Below, piece by piece: positions 11,476 through 21,512 of a stretch of 64,000 nucleotides of DNA. The notes under the pieces were generated by a model. The model was not told where the DNA came from, searched no databases, and worked only from the letters and a program-made list of their open reading frames with translations. Source of the stretch: Trichuris trichiura (taxonomy: Eukaryota > Nematoda > Enoplea > Trichinellida > Trichuridae). The stretch covers positions 939,001 to 1,003,000 of the forward strand of contig JBAJFE010000011.1 in the NCBI GenBank assembly GCA_037903355.1. The letters are read 5' to 3'. Both the position numbers and the translations under genes were made by a program. The number at the start of each line of letters is the position of its first letter. Within the stretch, counting starts at the first letter, position 1.

Positions 11476-14154
11476 TTAAGCAAAAAAACTTATGCAGCCG
11501 CTTGAGTTTCCGCCCACAATTACCGACAAGCTGCTATGAAAGGCGTTTATGAAACAAACGGTAGCCAAGTCACGGAGTGTGATCACGTTCTTAGCTTTGT
11601 CATCACACATCTCTAGCTGAACATACGCTATTGATAACAAGTGGGCCGGCAACAATAGGTCAAAAAAGTATACTTACTACACGCGGACGGTCCATGCTGC
11701 CTGCTATAAATAATGTTTCATCTTTTGGATGCCAAACTGGGCGGAATTTAGTTAGCCAACGCCCCACGTGATTGTTGTGAGGCGTGAACGCCTTATTGGC
11801 GAACATGTTGCCTTTCAAACTTGTCACATTCCATACAATGATCAAATCGTCCGAAGAGGAGGTCAACAGGCGATTTCCGGTTACAGGGGAGAAAAAGGCG
11901 TTACTCGCCAAGCCGCCATGCGGCAATTCGCATAGAGCGCCGCTTAGATTGCGCGAATCTCATAGGTGAACATACCTGCAATGCAACACGCAAAAAATGC
12001 GCGCACAAAAGCGTGAGAAACTCACCTTTGAAAGGAGGAAGTACAAAAAATGTTATCTCGGCAAGGGTGTACATCGATTGTACGAAGGCGGTCTTTGTTT
12101 GACTCAAAGCTGGAATGGCTTAAAAAACCTTCGCTGTATTGGCGAACTCAAAAAAACGCAAAAACGCAATGCGTCCGGGTCAAAGATAAAGAATTATGCA
12201 AATTTGGAAATGAAACTTTTTAAATAATGCACTCAGCAGCAATGCCAACCGTCAATCATTGCATTGCAGTTCACGACAAGTTTCAAATGCCTATAAGTTT
12301 TCATTAAAAACGACGAGGATGCCTTTCATGTATTGAAGTTATAAGTTGAGATTTTAAAAAATATTGCCACATCCGTCACTACAGTAAAGCAACAATCACA
12401 TGACGAACAACGTAATTCAGTTAGCCGTCTAATTCTATCACTATTCGCCGAAAGTTTCGTCTTTAGAACAACGACATCGTTCTAAGAGAATAAAGCAGAA
12501 ATAATTAAAATATTACTATTCATTTAAAGTGGATTCGCAGGCCTGTATGTAAGTAAAACTCTACAAGCAAAGAGCTGGGAAATATTTATTATTGAAAATG
12601 GGCAACAACGGAAATACGGCTGAAAGGCCGCGTATTGAAAGCATAAGAAAATGTAATGAGTACAACGGAAATCATTTATTAACCGTCAAAAGCTGAAAGG
12701 ATCAATTAGTCAAAGGCGAATCGCCTGAGATTTTCCATTTGCGTAATAATTACTAATTTTATGGATCGGTAAAGTGTCATTGATTTCGCACGGCTTTCAA
12801 ACACTTCTTAACGATGTATTCGGACGCCGTTTTCAGCTGACAGCGTTCTTAAGTTGAGAAGACGACAACGCTGACGACAGATAAGGCATTTTCAAAATTT
12901 TGCTTATTAAAAATCGTTTGAAGGAGAAGCGATTGTACGAAACTGACGAAAAAATAATTACTAACCTATTAGTAGCAGAGTTGATGAATGAACGCTATGA
13001 AATTTGAATAGAATAGAATTTTTGAAAAAGCTTACATGCCACGTCGCCGAAGATCAATGCGCACAACGGAGCCGGAGTGAGTGGCAACAAATAATTCATG
13101 AGCGCCGGAGAAGGCAAAAAGTTTGCAGGTCATCCTCGTCGACGAACACCTGTAATGGGGTTGCCCCAATACGAATGTATCGTAAGGATAGACCGCACAA
13201 ACTTCATTGAACGATTTCTTGTGAAGGTCAAAGCAGCGCACACTACCATCATAAGCGCAGCTGTACAACTTGTTACTATTGAATCCATTGAACTTAACGC
13301 AGTTAACGGGACTAATATGACGTTTAAACTGCCATACAGGAGAGCTGGGTATGTCTTTTATGGATGTCTGGAAAAAATGTCGGTTAGAAAACAATTCTGA
13401 AATATTATTAATATACAACGTCAGTGAAGCCAGTGTTTCCCTGCTTGTCTCCAGCTGCAATAAATTGACCATTCACCGAGGGATGCACAGCTATTGAATA
13501 TATTCGGCTGGTTGTCACTTTTCTTCTATCCCGGTACTTGAAGGCACTTATCTGACCGCCAAGACTTTAGAAACAAAAGGATAAGGTACCATCTTAGTTT
13601 CGTTTGCACCTACGCTTTGCTGCTGGACGTGTTCCAAGGAACAATGCTGTCCACTGGAAGTTTGCAGAGTGTCTATAATGCTAATGAATGAGTTCAGTTC
13701 GCTATCACGGTCTGCTTCGTCGTCAGTTTTCGTAGAAAAGCAATCGGTGATACTCAAAGGTCCAACAGGTCTTGTCTCAACTACAGTTTCAAAAGGTTCA
13801 ACGATATCTGTGCCCAACTGTTCTGCGATCGCCTTCTTTTCTTCTTCGCCCAAACCTTTAACCATTAAGCGCATACTCTTACGAACCGGGGATAACTTCC
13901 TCCCTGTTTTCTTCTCAGGATTCTTCTTTGGCCTGAAATTAGATGAGCGATGGACAATGATCATTCGGTACGTAGAAGCTACCTTGGTGCGACACGCTTC
14001 GGCATAGGTGCTTCATCACGCTATAATGCATCATTAATAGATGGAGAGCGAAAGCAGGTAAAGTAGCGATGGTCACTGTATTGCCAACAATTTCACCAAT
14101 AACATCAAGGGCATCATTTCTTGTTTTCGCACGCAGTTGGCTGTACGAGTACAT
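11476..14154 (-). CDS. WDR76: WDR76-like WD40 protein, with one in-frame TGA and a likely frameshift
   Basis: Eight exons are visible: 14154-14077, 14020-13983, 13932 to 13590 or 13612, 13551-13420, 13367-13036, 12109-12026, 11975-11678 and 11616-11476. The family signatures are clear: an N-terminal YSQLRAKTRNDAL segment, SPVRKSMRL, then WD repeats RIYSIAVHPSVNGQFIAAGDK, VNCVKFNGFNSNKLYSCAYDG, the diagnostic FFSPVTGNRLLTSS and GRWLTKFRPVW, and the end GGNSSGCISFF. WDR76 binds chromatin and modified DNA and is linked to DDB1-CUL4 ubiquitin ligases; that role is by family. Two defects are seen. A TGA at 11960-11962 stands where WD proteins have Tyr or Trp (YVHL-stop-DSRNL). In exon 13367-13036 the best family alignment needs a 44-bp intron plus removal of one base from a run of five A (plus strand, about 13116-13120). 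These are assembly errors or early decay. The coding frame is otherwise consistent over all junctions. Confidence 0.75.
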
Positions 14155-16172
14155 GACGGCGACGAACTGAAGGCAACGGATTATGAAGAAAAGTTCAGCC
14201 GGGACAACCAGAACAAGATTGCTCCACACACATCGAGAAAGATAAACCATTAGTGTGAACTAGTCTTAAAACGGCTGAGAACAACGTGGTCGCAGAAAAC
14301 CTAATGTCTTAACTTGAGGAGACGAAAACCAACTGAAGCAGATGGGAGGCGCGGTTTTTTAAAAAGAAACAAATAGGAAGTGAACTAACAAAACCTAGCG
14401 CAAAAGCAAACGTTGCAACTCGCAAAAACGGTCATAATTCAGCGAAAGTTTACAAACAAAATGAAAAGCGGGAAATATTTACAGTAAGCGAAATCAGACG
14501 TATGATTTGCAAGTACGGTATAGGCGGAGTAAACAAAACAGCAGAAGAACTACTTGAAAGCGAAATAAACTTGCGGAGTTGTAATGTCTAACGGCGCTGC
14601 AAAAACATTCTGCCGTTTGGATAGCATATATGCATACAGCTTGTTTAAATTGCTTCAGTTAAAAAATAAGTACGCCTTAGTCGGACAGATAAGGAAATAG
14701 CTTCAGCAAAAAACGTAATGTAAGCATTATTCATAAGACGAAATGGCTATGCGTAGGGAGACTAGCAAGCATCGAAGAGTTTTGAACATTTAAACTGGGG
14801 AACCTTTAACAAAATGTGATAAAACAGCCCGCTTATAACCGCTAAAAAGTGTCTTCGCAGGAAACAGTTTGTTTAGAGAACGTGACAGGCGCAAAAACGA
14901 GAATACTCAAAACTCTTGTACCTGAAAATCTTTCAAAAAGTAACTCCTAAGCCAGGCGCCACGTCGTTACATTGAAAGGTCTTAACGATTAAATGACTTA
15001 ACGCAAACGTAGATAAGTTTTACTTTTTTCGTTAGTTTATTTTTGCACTGCCAACTGTAAAATGACACCAGTTTGCGAATCCCTTCTTCTAGCCTTCGGC
15101 TACAGTACCCCAGAAATGAAGTTATGTTTCTTAAACCGCGGGATGACGATCCGATTCTTTTAATCCAATGCTTACAAATTTGGCTAACCTGAAAAAGAAG
15201 CAAAATATTTAGGTGCAGAACGAATAAGCAGACTATTACCGACCTTAATTGGAACCGCAGATTGGTCCCTTAGCAGGTTAAGATTTAGTTTTAAAAATTT
15301 GCCGCTTAAACTCAAACTGTCGCTGAGCGTCGACACAAAATGCGCAACAAAACAATAAACCAATGGCGCAACTAAAGGGAGCGGAAGTTCAAAGATCGCG
15401 CTGAGCATGCAGACAGGGCAAAATTGCACTCATTTCCATGTATGCAAATTAATGTTGTTTCTATTTCCATTTGCAAGTCACTTATCAGCTCTTCGCGATC
15501 TTTGAAAACCAAAATTACGGTATACTGGTCAGGCTGACTTTTCGCAGCGTCCTTAATGCATAACGAGTATGCCAGTCAGTCCCGTCACATGATTCACAGA
15601 ACTCATGTTCAAACAAAAATGAGACGATTTCATAGTGCAGTAATTGTAATTTTCCTCATATAGACTCACCAATGCCGAGATAGGGATTAAAAATTCGGCT
15701 ACGGACATCTTCAAGCAACAGAACAATTACAGGCTGTTTACTTTCTAAGTTCTTTCATAAATTTAATACTGTACCTGACTACGTTACGTGGCGGGATATA
15801 TACTACCGATAGAGAGCGTAAAGGACCGCTTGACAACAAGTGCGCATAAATGATTCTACAAGCCATTTTCCATAATTACAAGAACGCAAGGCTGCATACT
15901 TTGCAAATCGATTGATAGCAACGCTCGATATTTAGTGACGCATAGGTTCGGGTGAGAATGAGAACCTGCTTACACTACAGTAAGGAAGAAATATTGAAAC
16001 TTTCGCAACAAGGCTTTTGCGTTGCAGATTTGAAGGGGTTGACTAAGGAATCACTGGATTTGACACTTATCAAAACAGAAACTCATGAATGTGCACTGTT
16101 CGAGAATTCGCGTCGACCAAATGGGCACGAGATTTTTGAAAAACACTGTGACTTTATTTCAGCAATACTGCG
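14155..16172. other. 2-kb intergenic stretch between WDR76 and AATF
   Basis: I see no gene here. It would hold the WDR76-like promoter and the AATF 3' region. Reading frames inside it show no family resemblance and lack consistent splice structure. Confidence 0.4.
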
Positions 16173-17917
16173 TCATGTGTTCGCCGTGTTAACGTTCCTG
16201 GAACCGCCGAAGATTGACGAAAACAATTCCGTCCTGAAATTGATGTGCAGGCATAATAGGCTACGGTCATTACGCTACCTTGCGTCATCGGAAATTTTGC
16301 AACGATCTATAGGCGCCATGAAATTAACCAACTTGCTTATCACATGATACCGGATGGCACGTCCTTTGCTAGCTCTCCGATCGACCGTCTTTCGTTTTCG
16401 CTTCGTTCTCAACTTCTGCAACTTCGCCCACTGCCTGTATTGCGTGGAAAAAATAATTAAGTTTGTCACTCTCGACGGAGCAAAGTGAACTCACTTTCCT
16501 TGCACTAATGGATCCGTGCAATTGCCTGTAGAGCGATGAATTAGTTCGCGTAACAATTGCTCGTAGAAGTCGTCGTCATCAAAAATCTCCTCATCAATCA
16601 CTTCGTCATTTTTCGCATCGTCGCGAGATTGACTCGGTTCGCCTACGTAGCTGTAATCGGAGCGTTTTACTTGTGTACGCCTCCTTAAACGATCCCTGTC
16701 GGACAGTACCTTAAAATAATGGAAATAATAAGTACCGCAAACACGAGTCGAACGCTTACGTAATCAATTTGTTTGAGAATATTAAATTCAAAGCCGGAAA
16801 AGTCTTTGTGACTCGACTTTATGTTAACCATACGAGTTTTCTCGTACCAGTGCTCCAACGATTCGTTTCTAACAATATTCGTTAAGAATTAGACGACGGC
16901 GCCATTCGCAAAACCTACCGGTAAGGTACGAAAGCTGAATGTAGTTGTTCCAAAAGGTCGGAATACTTATCAAGAGATAAACAACGCCTTTTCTTTGGCA
17001 GCTTTACTTCGTTCGCATTTTCATCATCATCGGTTGCATCGGTAAGGTCAGTATTTACATCATCTTTCTTTGTGCGTTTCTCAACGGCTGTTGAACCTGT
17101 TGTACTCAAATTAACCGTTTCAGGATCACGAGAGAACAGCATGTCTTCTAAAGCGAGCATTTCGTCGAGCATCTTTGAAACTGCGGAATGACATTTGGAA
17201 ATTTTGGCTTTTAGCCCTGGTTCGGCTGCAATCAACTCATCGCGGTAAGCGGAACCACGTGGTAACTGGTTGGCAAGATTTAAAATTCGCTGAAATCGAA
17301 TTCTTGCGCCCAACAGTTGTTCAGACAGCCCTAAAGGCAACGTAAGCGAGGAGATAGCTTAACATAGCAAACTTACGGAGCTGCTGCTGAACGGCTTTTG
17401 CCTTAGCTAAGTGTTCATGAACGTCGACTTGTCTAAAAGACTTTACGAAGTCCGCTGAATCTTCCTCTTCTTCTTCTTCTTTTTCCGACTCAATCTCTTC
17501 CTCTTCATCTTCACTGGCATCATTACTTAGAGAACTTTCCACGTCATCATCATCGCCTTCCTTGTCCAAACTTTCAGAGATATTCGAATCATAGTGCTCA
17601 GCCCTTTCGACTTCCTCTTCTTCCTCGCTGAAGGAATCGAGATTGGAAAAGGAAACCACTAGGCCTTTATAACGAGCGTCCTTTTCGTCCAAGAGAATGG
17701 CATTTTTATGCCGCAGAGTAGGCTCAGAAGGTACAACTTCCTCAGACGGAAAAAGATTCACCAGCTTTGCTCTGGTCACTGAAATGCTTTCAACAATTGA
17801 CCGAATAACCGGAAGAGCCAAAAACCAACCGTCTTCGGAATCTGACTCATCCACGTTAAATTCCAACGGCTCCGGATTTTGCAAGGCATTAAGCTCGACA
17901 AGAAGAGAAGAATTCAT
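16173..17917 (-). CDS. AATF: AATF/Che-1 (Bfr2) ribosome-biogenesis factor
   Basis: Seven exons (17917-17830, 17778-17377, 17330-16919, 16868-16760, 16709-16495, 16434-16279, 16233-16173) give one open frame of 480 residues. The order matches the AATF family: a short start ([20 protein letters not shown]), a long Glu/Asp/Ser-rich acidic region (about residues 60-140), the leucine-zipper/AATF region ([20 protein letters not shown]), then [10 protein letters not shown], an [17 protein letters not shown] motif, and the TRAUB region [20 protein letters not shown]...NFMAPID with the TELFSSIFG end. AATF acts in the nucleolus in early small-subunit assembly and in transcription and stress responses. 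The ATG at 17917 follows an NFU1 stop on the same strand by 155 bp, so the two may share a transcript. Confidence 0.93.
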
Positions 17918-18072
17918 CTTTAACAAACACATATTGCCGATAACGAACTCGTTAGTTAGAAAAGGCACAAGGGATTTCAACCGGACAAAGGAGCCAACAA
18001 GTAAGACGAGTAAAACATTTACTTTAAAAAGTCTAAAACAGGGCAATTTTGAAAAGATAAAATACTTGTCCA

Positions 18073-19058
18073 TTATTCGTCCTTGCGCGGCACTTTTACC
18101 CTAATTCTGTCTTCGAGATGTTCGAACTCCGTTTCGCTTACACTGTCGGCGGGGTCTACCACCTAAGAATACCGTAAATATGCAAACGAACCTGAACATC
18201 TTTTAATGCCTGCATACTTGCTCGACGGATTTAACCTCCGGTATGTAAAACTGTAGCATGTTCTCGATTCCAACCTTTAAGGTACCAATCGAGCTGGGGC
18301 ATCCCGTACAAGCACCTTGCATTTTGAGCTTCACAACGCCACTGTCGAAACCCTGAAAACAATTAGCGTGGCCATCAGCATGTGAATAATGCAGGCTACC
18401 CACCATAAACACAACGTCTCCGCCATCTTGCTGAATAGCTGGGCGAATTCGCGTGTCCAAAAGTTCCTTTATGGCAGTAACTAATTCGTCCTCATCGCCA
18501 CCTGTTGCATGCTCCGCTTCTAAAGGACGATAGGCAGAATATGACTTAACTATCGAGCATCTTATTGCCTTCCACTTCTTCCTTCAATACTTTCCTTCCG
18601 CTTACGAAAAAGTCCATTATAGTTGCAAATATTTCCGGTTTCAACACAGTCCAACTGGTCTCTTCGTCAGCCTTAAACGCAAAAATCTAGCATGGCCGTC
18701 TACAAAAACGCATAGTATACCAACCTTGGTCACCGTAATGAAATCTTCGCCGAAAAATACGCTCTTTACTCCATTGATACGAAACAAAAGTCTAAAAAGC
18801 AACGTCCGCCCCTGAAAGAGACGAAAGCAAAAATAAGCGTTTCTACTCGGCCAGCGGAGACTTGGAAGCTAAACGACGATCTGGAAAGTTGGCAGTCCGC
18901 CCGGGAAGTACGGCTACGCCGGGGATAAATTTGAGCGAAAGGGGATTTGGAGTTTCCTGCGCTTGAATAAACATTGAACGTTCTTCAAAGACACTAACAT
19001 CAAGTAAGGCCAAACGAAAAAATATGCTTTGAATTACCGACGACAGAACGAAAGGCAT
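18073..19058 (-). CDS. NFU1: NFU1 mitochondrial iron-sulfur cluster scaffold
   Basis: Six exons (19058-18847, 18791-18725, 18671-18551, 18519-18404, 18352-18218, 18162-18073) give 246 residues in one frame. A hydrophobic, Arg-containing leader precedes the NFU N-domain ([18 protein letters not shown]...[19 protein letters not shown]). The C-terminal NifU domain follows ([19 protein letters not shown]...[11 protein letters not shown]) with the cluster-binding CxxC, and ends [18 protein letters not shown] final small exon adds about 29 charged residues; without it the frame would read into the donor and stop early. NFU1 passes 4Fe-4S clusters to lipoyl synthase and complex II in the mitochondrial matrix. 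The start chosen is the first ATG in the leader frame. Confidence 0.95.
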
Positions 19059-19751
19059 TGCTTGACGCAAGGCTTAACTTTCTCCATGCGCTTGATCTAA
19101 ACATGCTGCTCAAGCGTACAGTACGAATCGAAATAACCTGCTTTTGTTTCATACTGTAGTTCACCAATTGAGCAGTTTACTATTGCTTTACGCGCTAATA
19201 TGAGCAAGATTCGCTAAGCGGTAGTAAGTAAAAGTTTTGTCTAGCGCGCTGACAAGATTTTCAAAATATACTTTTTCACTAGAGAACTGTTTTTTATTCA
19301 AAGACAGCTTGCTAACTGACGCCTCAGAAAAAAAGAATAGCTTATTTTCCTGCGGAAGTGTTTCTTAAAGTGCTTTAAATGCGATAAAGTTCACATTACT
19401 ATGGGTTGCTATACTCGATTAGCGGTAGGCAAAACCATATTAGAACCTGCGTGCCATTACGACAATGTAACTACAACTACTGCGCTGTCCGAAGTTTCCA
19501 GTTTTAAATTAATGTAGGTTTTCTGAAGGTAGGAATAGACTCTTTTTACGCAGTTTTTTGCTCATACGTTCTACAACTTCCGATGTTGCTACATTCAGGT
19601 GCTATAATATTAGTCCAGCCGTTCCTTCTAGGAATTTTATAAAAAATGCTTCGTCCATTTCAAAATGTCGACAGTTCCAAGCGCCGAAACTGCACTGGTA
19701 TTCGTTGTTTTTTAGCAAGTGATTTTTACGCATCATTACTTCGCAGGTCGG
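19059..19751. other. intergenic stretch between NFU1 and the Tigger-like gene
   Basis: No coding sequence or RNA gene was recognised. It lies between divergent genes and should hold both promoters. A pyrimidine-rich acceptor (acttcgcag) lies just before the ATG at 19752, suggesting a 5' leader intron or spliced-leader addition. Confidence 0.35.
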
Positions 19752-20507
19752 ATGAAAGCAAACGAACGAGAGAACTTCACTGAAAGTAATAGCAGCAGAA
19801 GGAGAAGAAGATCGATAACGTTAGCTCAGGAAGTTGACGTGCTAAACAGGAAAGCTCGCGGTGACAAGAATTCCAAGATTAGTAGAGATCTTGATTTGCA
19901 CCAAGGCACCGTACGACGAATTGTAAGACATAAAGATCAGATCATGGAAAAAGTCAATGCTGCATCCGGTTGTCCCGCTCTGCAGTCGCACGCCAAAAAT
20001 AGAAGCCTCTCTATAATACGGATGGAATACCTTTTATCCCAATGGATTGAGGATTGTAACAAAAAAAAACTTGCGCTCGGAAAGACAACCATTCGGGCTA
20101 AAGCGTTACGCCTCTTTGGCCAAGTTAAAAAGGAGAGAAATGAAATGACAAGCAAAGAAACCTTTCGTGCAAGCAGAACTTGGTATTTTGGATTTATGAA
20201 AAGATTGAAGTCGCAAAGTGGTGCAAACTTCCGAGAAGTTGACAATACAAATGACGCTGCTATGGATTTTCCGGAAGACATAGAAAACGCAGCTGAATCT
20301 GCACCCATCGACAAAACCGCATTCGTCTATGACGTGGAAGACATCCTTCTCGTAGTTGATATGCTAAAGCAAAAGGTTGCGACTACTGACTATAACGCTG
20401 CTCGTAGTATGAAAATAATTGAAGGTATCGACAAGACATTTTTCCCTTACAAGCAAATATGCAAAGAAAATAAGAAAACGATGGCCGCGCACTTGTCACC
20501 CGATTAA
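19752..20507 (+). CDS. Tigger/CENP-B-type DNA-binding protein lacking the DDE transposase domain
   Basis: A single-exon frame of 251 residues. Residues about 13-70 form a CENP-B N-terminal helix-turn-helix (RRRRSITLAQEVDVLNRKAR ... SRDLDLHQGTVRRIVRHKDQI). This is followed by a second HTH of the Tc5/CENP-B type (YLLSQWIEDCNKKKLALG, TTIRAKALRLFGQVK, RASRTWYFGFMKRLK). Both are the target-recognition halves of pogo/Tigger transposases. The DDE catalytic domain is absent; the last 80 residues are acidic, then helical (EDILLVVDMLKQKVATTDYN). The protein is probably a nuclear DNA-binding factor derived from a transposon, or a truncated element that is still open. An in-frame ATG lies slightly upstream at 19719, but an acceptor between the two favours 19752. 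A polyadenylation signal follows 14 bp after the stop. Confidence 0.75.
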   Translation: MKANERENFTESNSSRRRRRSITLAQEVDVLNRKARGDKNSKISRDLDLHQGTVRRIVRHKDQIMEKVNAASGCPALQSHAKNRSLSIIRMEYLLSQWIEDCNKKKLALGKTTIRAKALRLFGQVKKERNEMTSKETFRASRTWYFGFMKRLKSQSGANFREVDNTNDAAMDFPEDIENAAESAPIDKTAFVYDVEDILLVVDMLKQKVATTDYNAARSMKIIEGIDKTFFPYKQICKENKKTMAAHLSPD

Positions 20508-20521
20508 ACATTTTGAAAGGA

Positions 20522-20527
20522 AATAAA
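20522..20527 (+). terminator. polyadenylation signal AATAAA of the Tigger-like gene
   Basis: An exact AATAAA begins 14 bp past the stop codon of the single-exon gene, within A/T-rich sequence. Confidence 0.5.
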
Positions 20528-21512
20528 AATATTCTCTTTAACCTGCGTTTCTTATTTCCGGTATCAATCGCTAAAGTTGAAGTCCGACGAAGATGAGCTC
20601 AACGAATAAACGGCCGTTTACGCTTCTAATGTTCTTACTAGTCGACAGCTAGCCGCGGTCTTGTTGCACGCTGGCGGCGCTAATTTCATTTTAATTTTTG
20701 CCTTAGCCATGGCTGCACATTTTCACGAGTAAAAATTGCAAAGCTAATTCACTTAAAGACTACAACAAACACAAAGCGCCGCTACTACCATCGTACCGAC
20801 GTTTAAGTTTATGTAAGTACCAAATGCTAATGGGCAAAACGCATGATTCTCGGCGTACTTTTAAAAAATAATTAATAATTTTCAGGTACGCAAAATTAAT
20901 TATTAGCTTATTCGCGCTGCGAACCGGCTTACAATTTTCCCGCTTCTATGCCATGATGTTACTCGCAACAGTAGAAATAGCATTCGGGCAAACGTGACTT
21001 TTTGAAGTCACTTTGTTCTGCAAAACAGACGTAGGGGCGAGCGAGTCCCGTAAAGAAGACGGCTCTGTTTTCGTCAAGATATTGTCGGGATGTACTAAAA
21101 ACCGATTAGCTCTTTTCGCTGCTGCCGCTGCCGCTATTAGGAAAAGCGATAGAATAATTGGCGCAACGAAGAATGTAAATTAAATTGCGGCAGACAAGCC
21201 AAGCTTGACGCGTACAATAAGGAGGGAGAGACAGACATAAAGAGAGAGAACAAACAAGAATGTTGGTAATAAAAGTTCTGCAAATGATAGTACCAAAACG
21301 AATTTGAAAGTTGCCGCCAAAACAATGACTGACATTGCCTTAAGAGAGAGAGAGGTGACGGGACGCAAAACCAACGAACGGAGTGACAAAAAAGGGAGGA
21401 AACTACAGCTCCCATCGATACACCGAAACAAGAGCAAAAAAGTATGTTGACAAGCGAGCGTAGCGTCATTTTTACACAACTCCAACGCGCAATGTTTTCG
21501 CGCACACAATTT
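20528..21512. other. intergenic and Mask 3' untranslated region
   Basis: No gene is evident. The right part, below the Mask stop at 21513, should be its 3' UTR on the minus strand. It contains short AG/CT-rich runs (for example gagagagag near 21340). Confidence 0.35.

Noticed and set aside
11960..11962. Reassigned TGA codon or selenocysteine
   Set aside because: Other genes in the window stop with TGA, the position is a Trp/Tyr site, and no SECIS-like element was noticed.
13552..13612. An apparent 25-bp micro-intron in the WDR76-like gene
   Set aside because: The acceptor GCGGTCAG before 13551 gives a correct frame with an ordinary 38- or 62-bp intron.
20867..20912. A/T-rich near-palindrome as a transposon end
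   Set aside because: Arms do not pair exactly, and similar AATTAATTATT words are frequent in the A/T-rich background.
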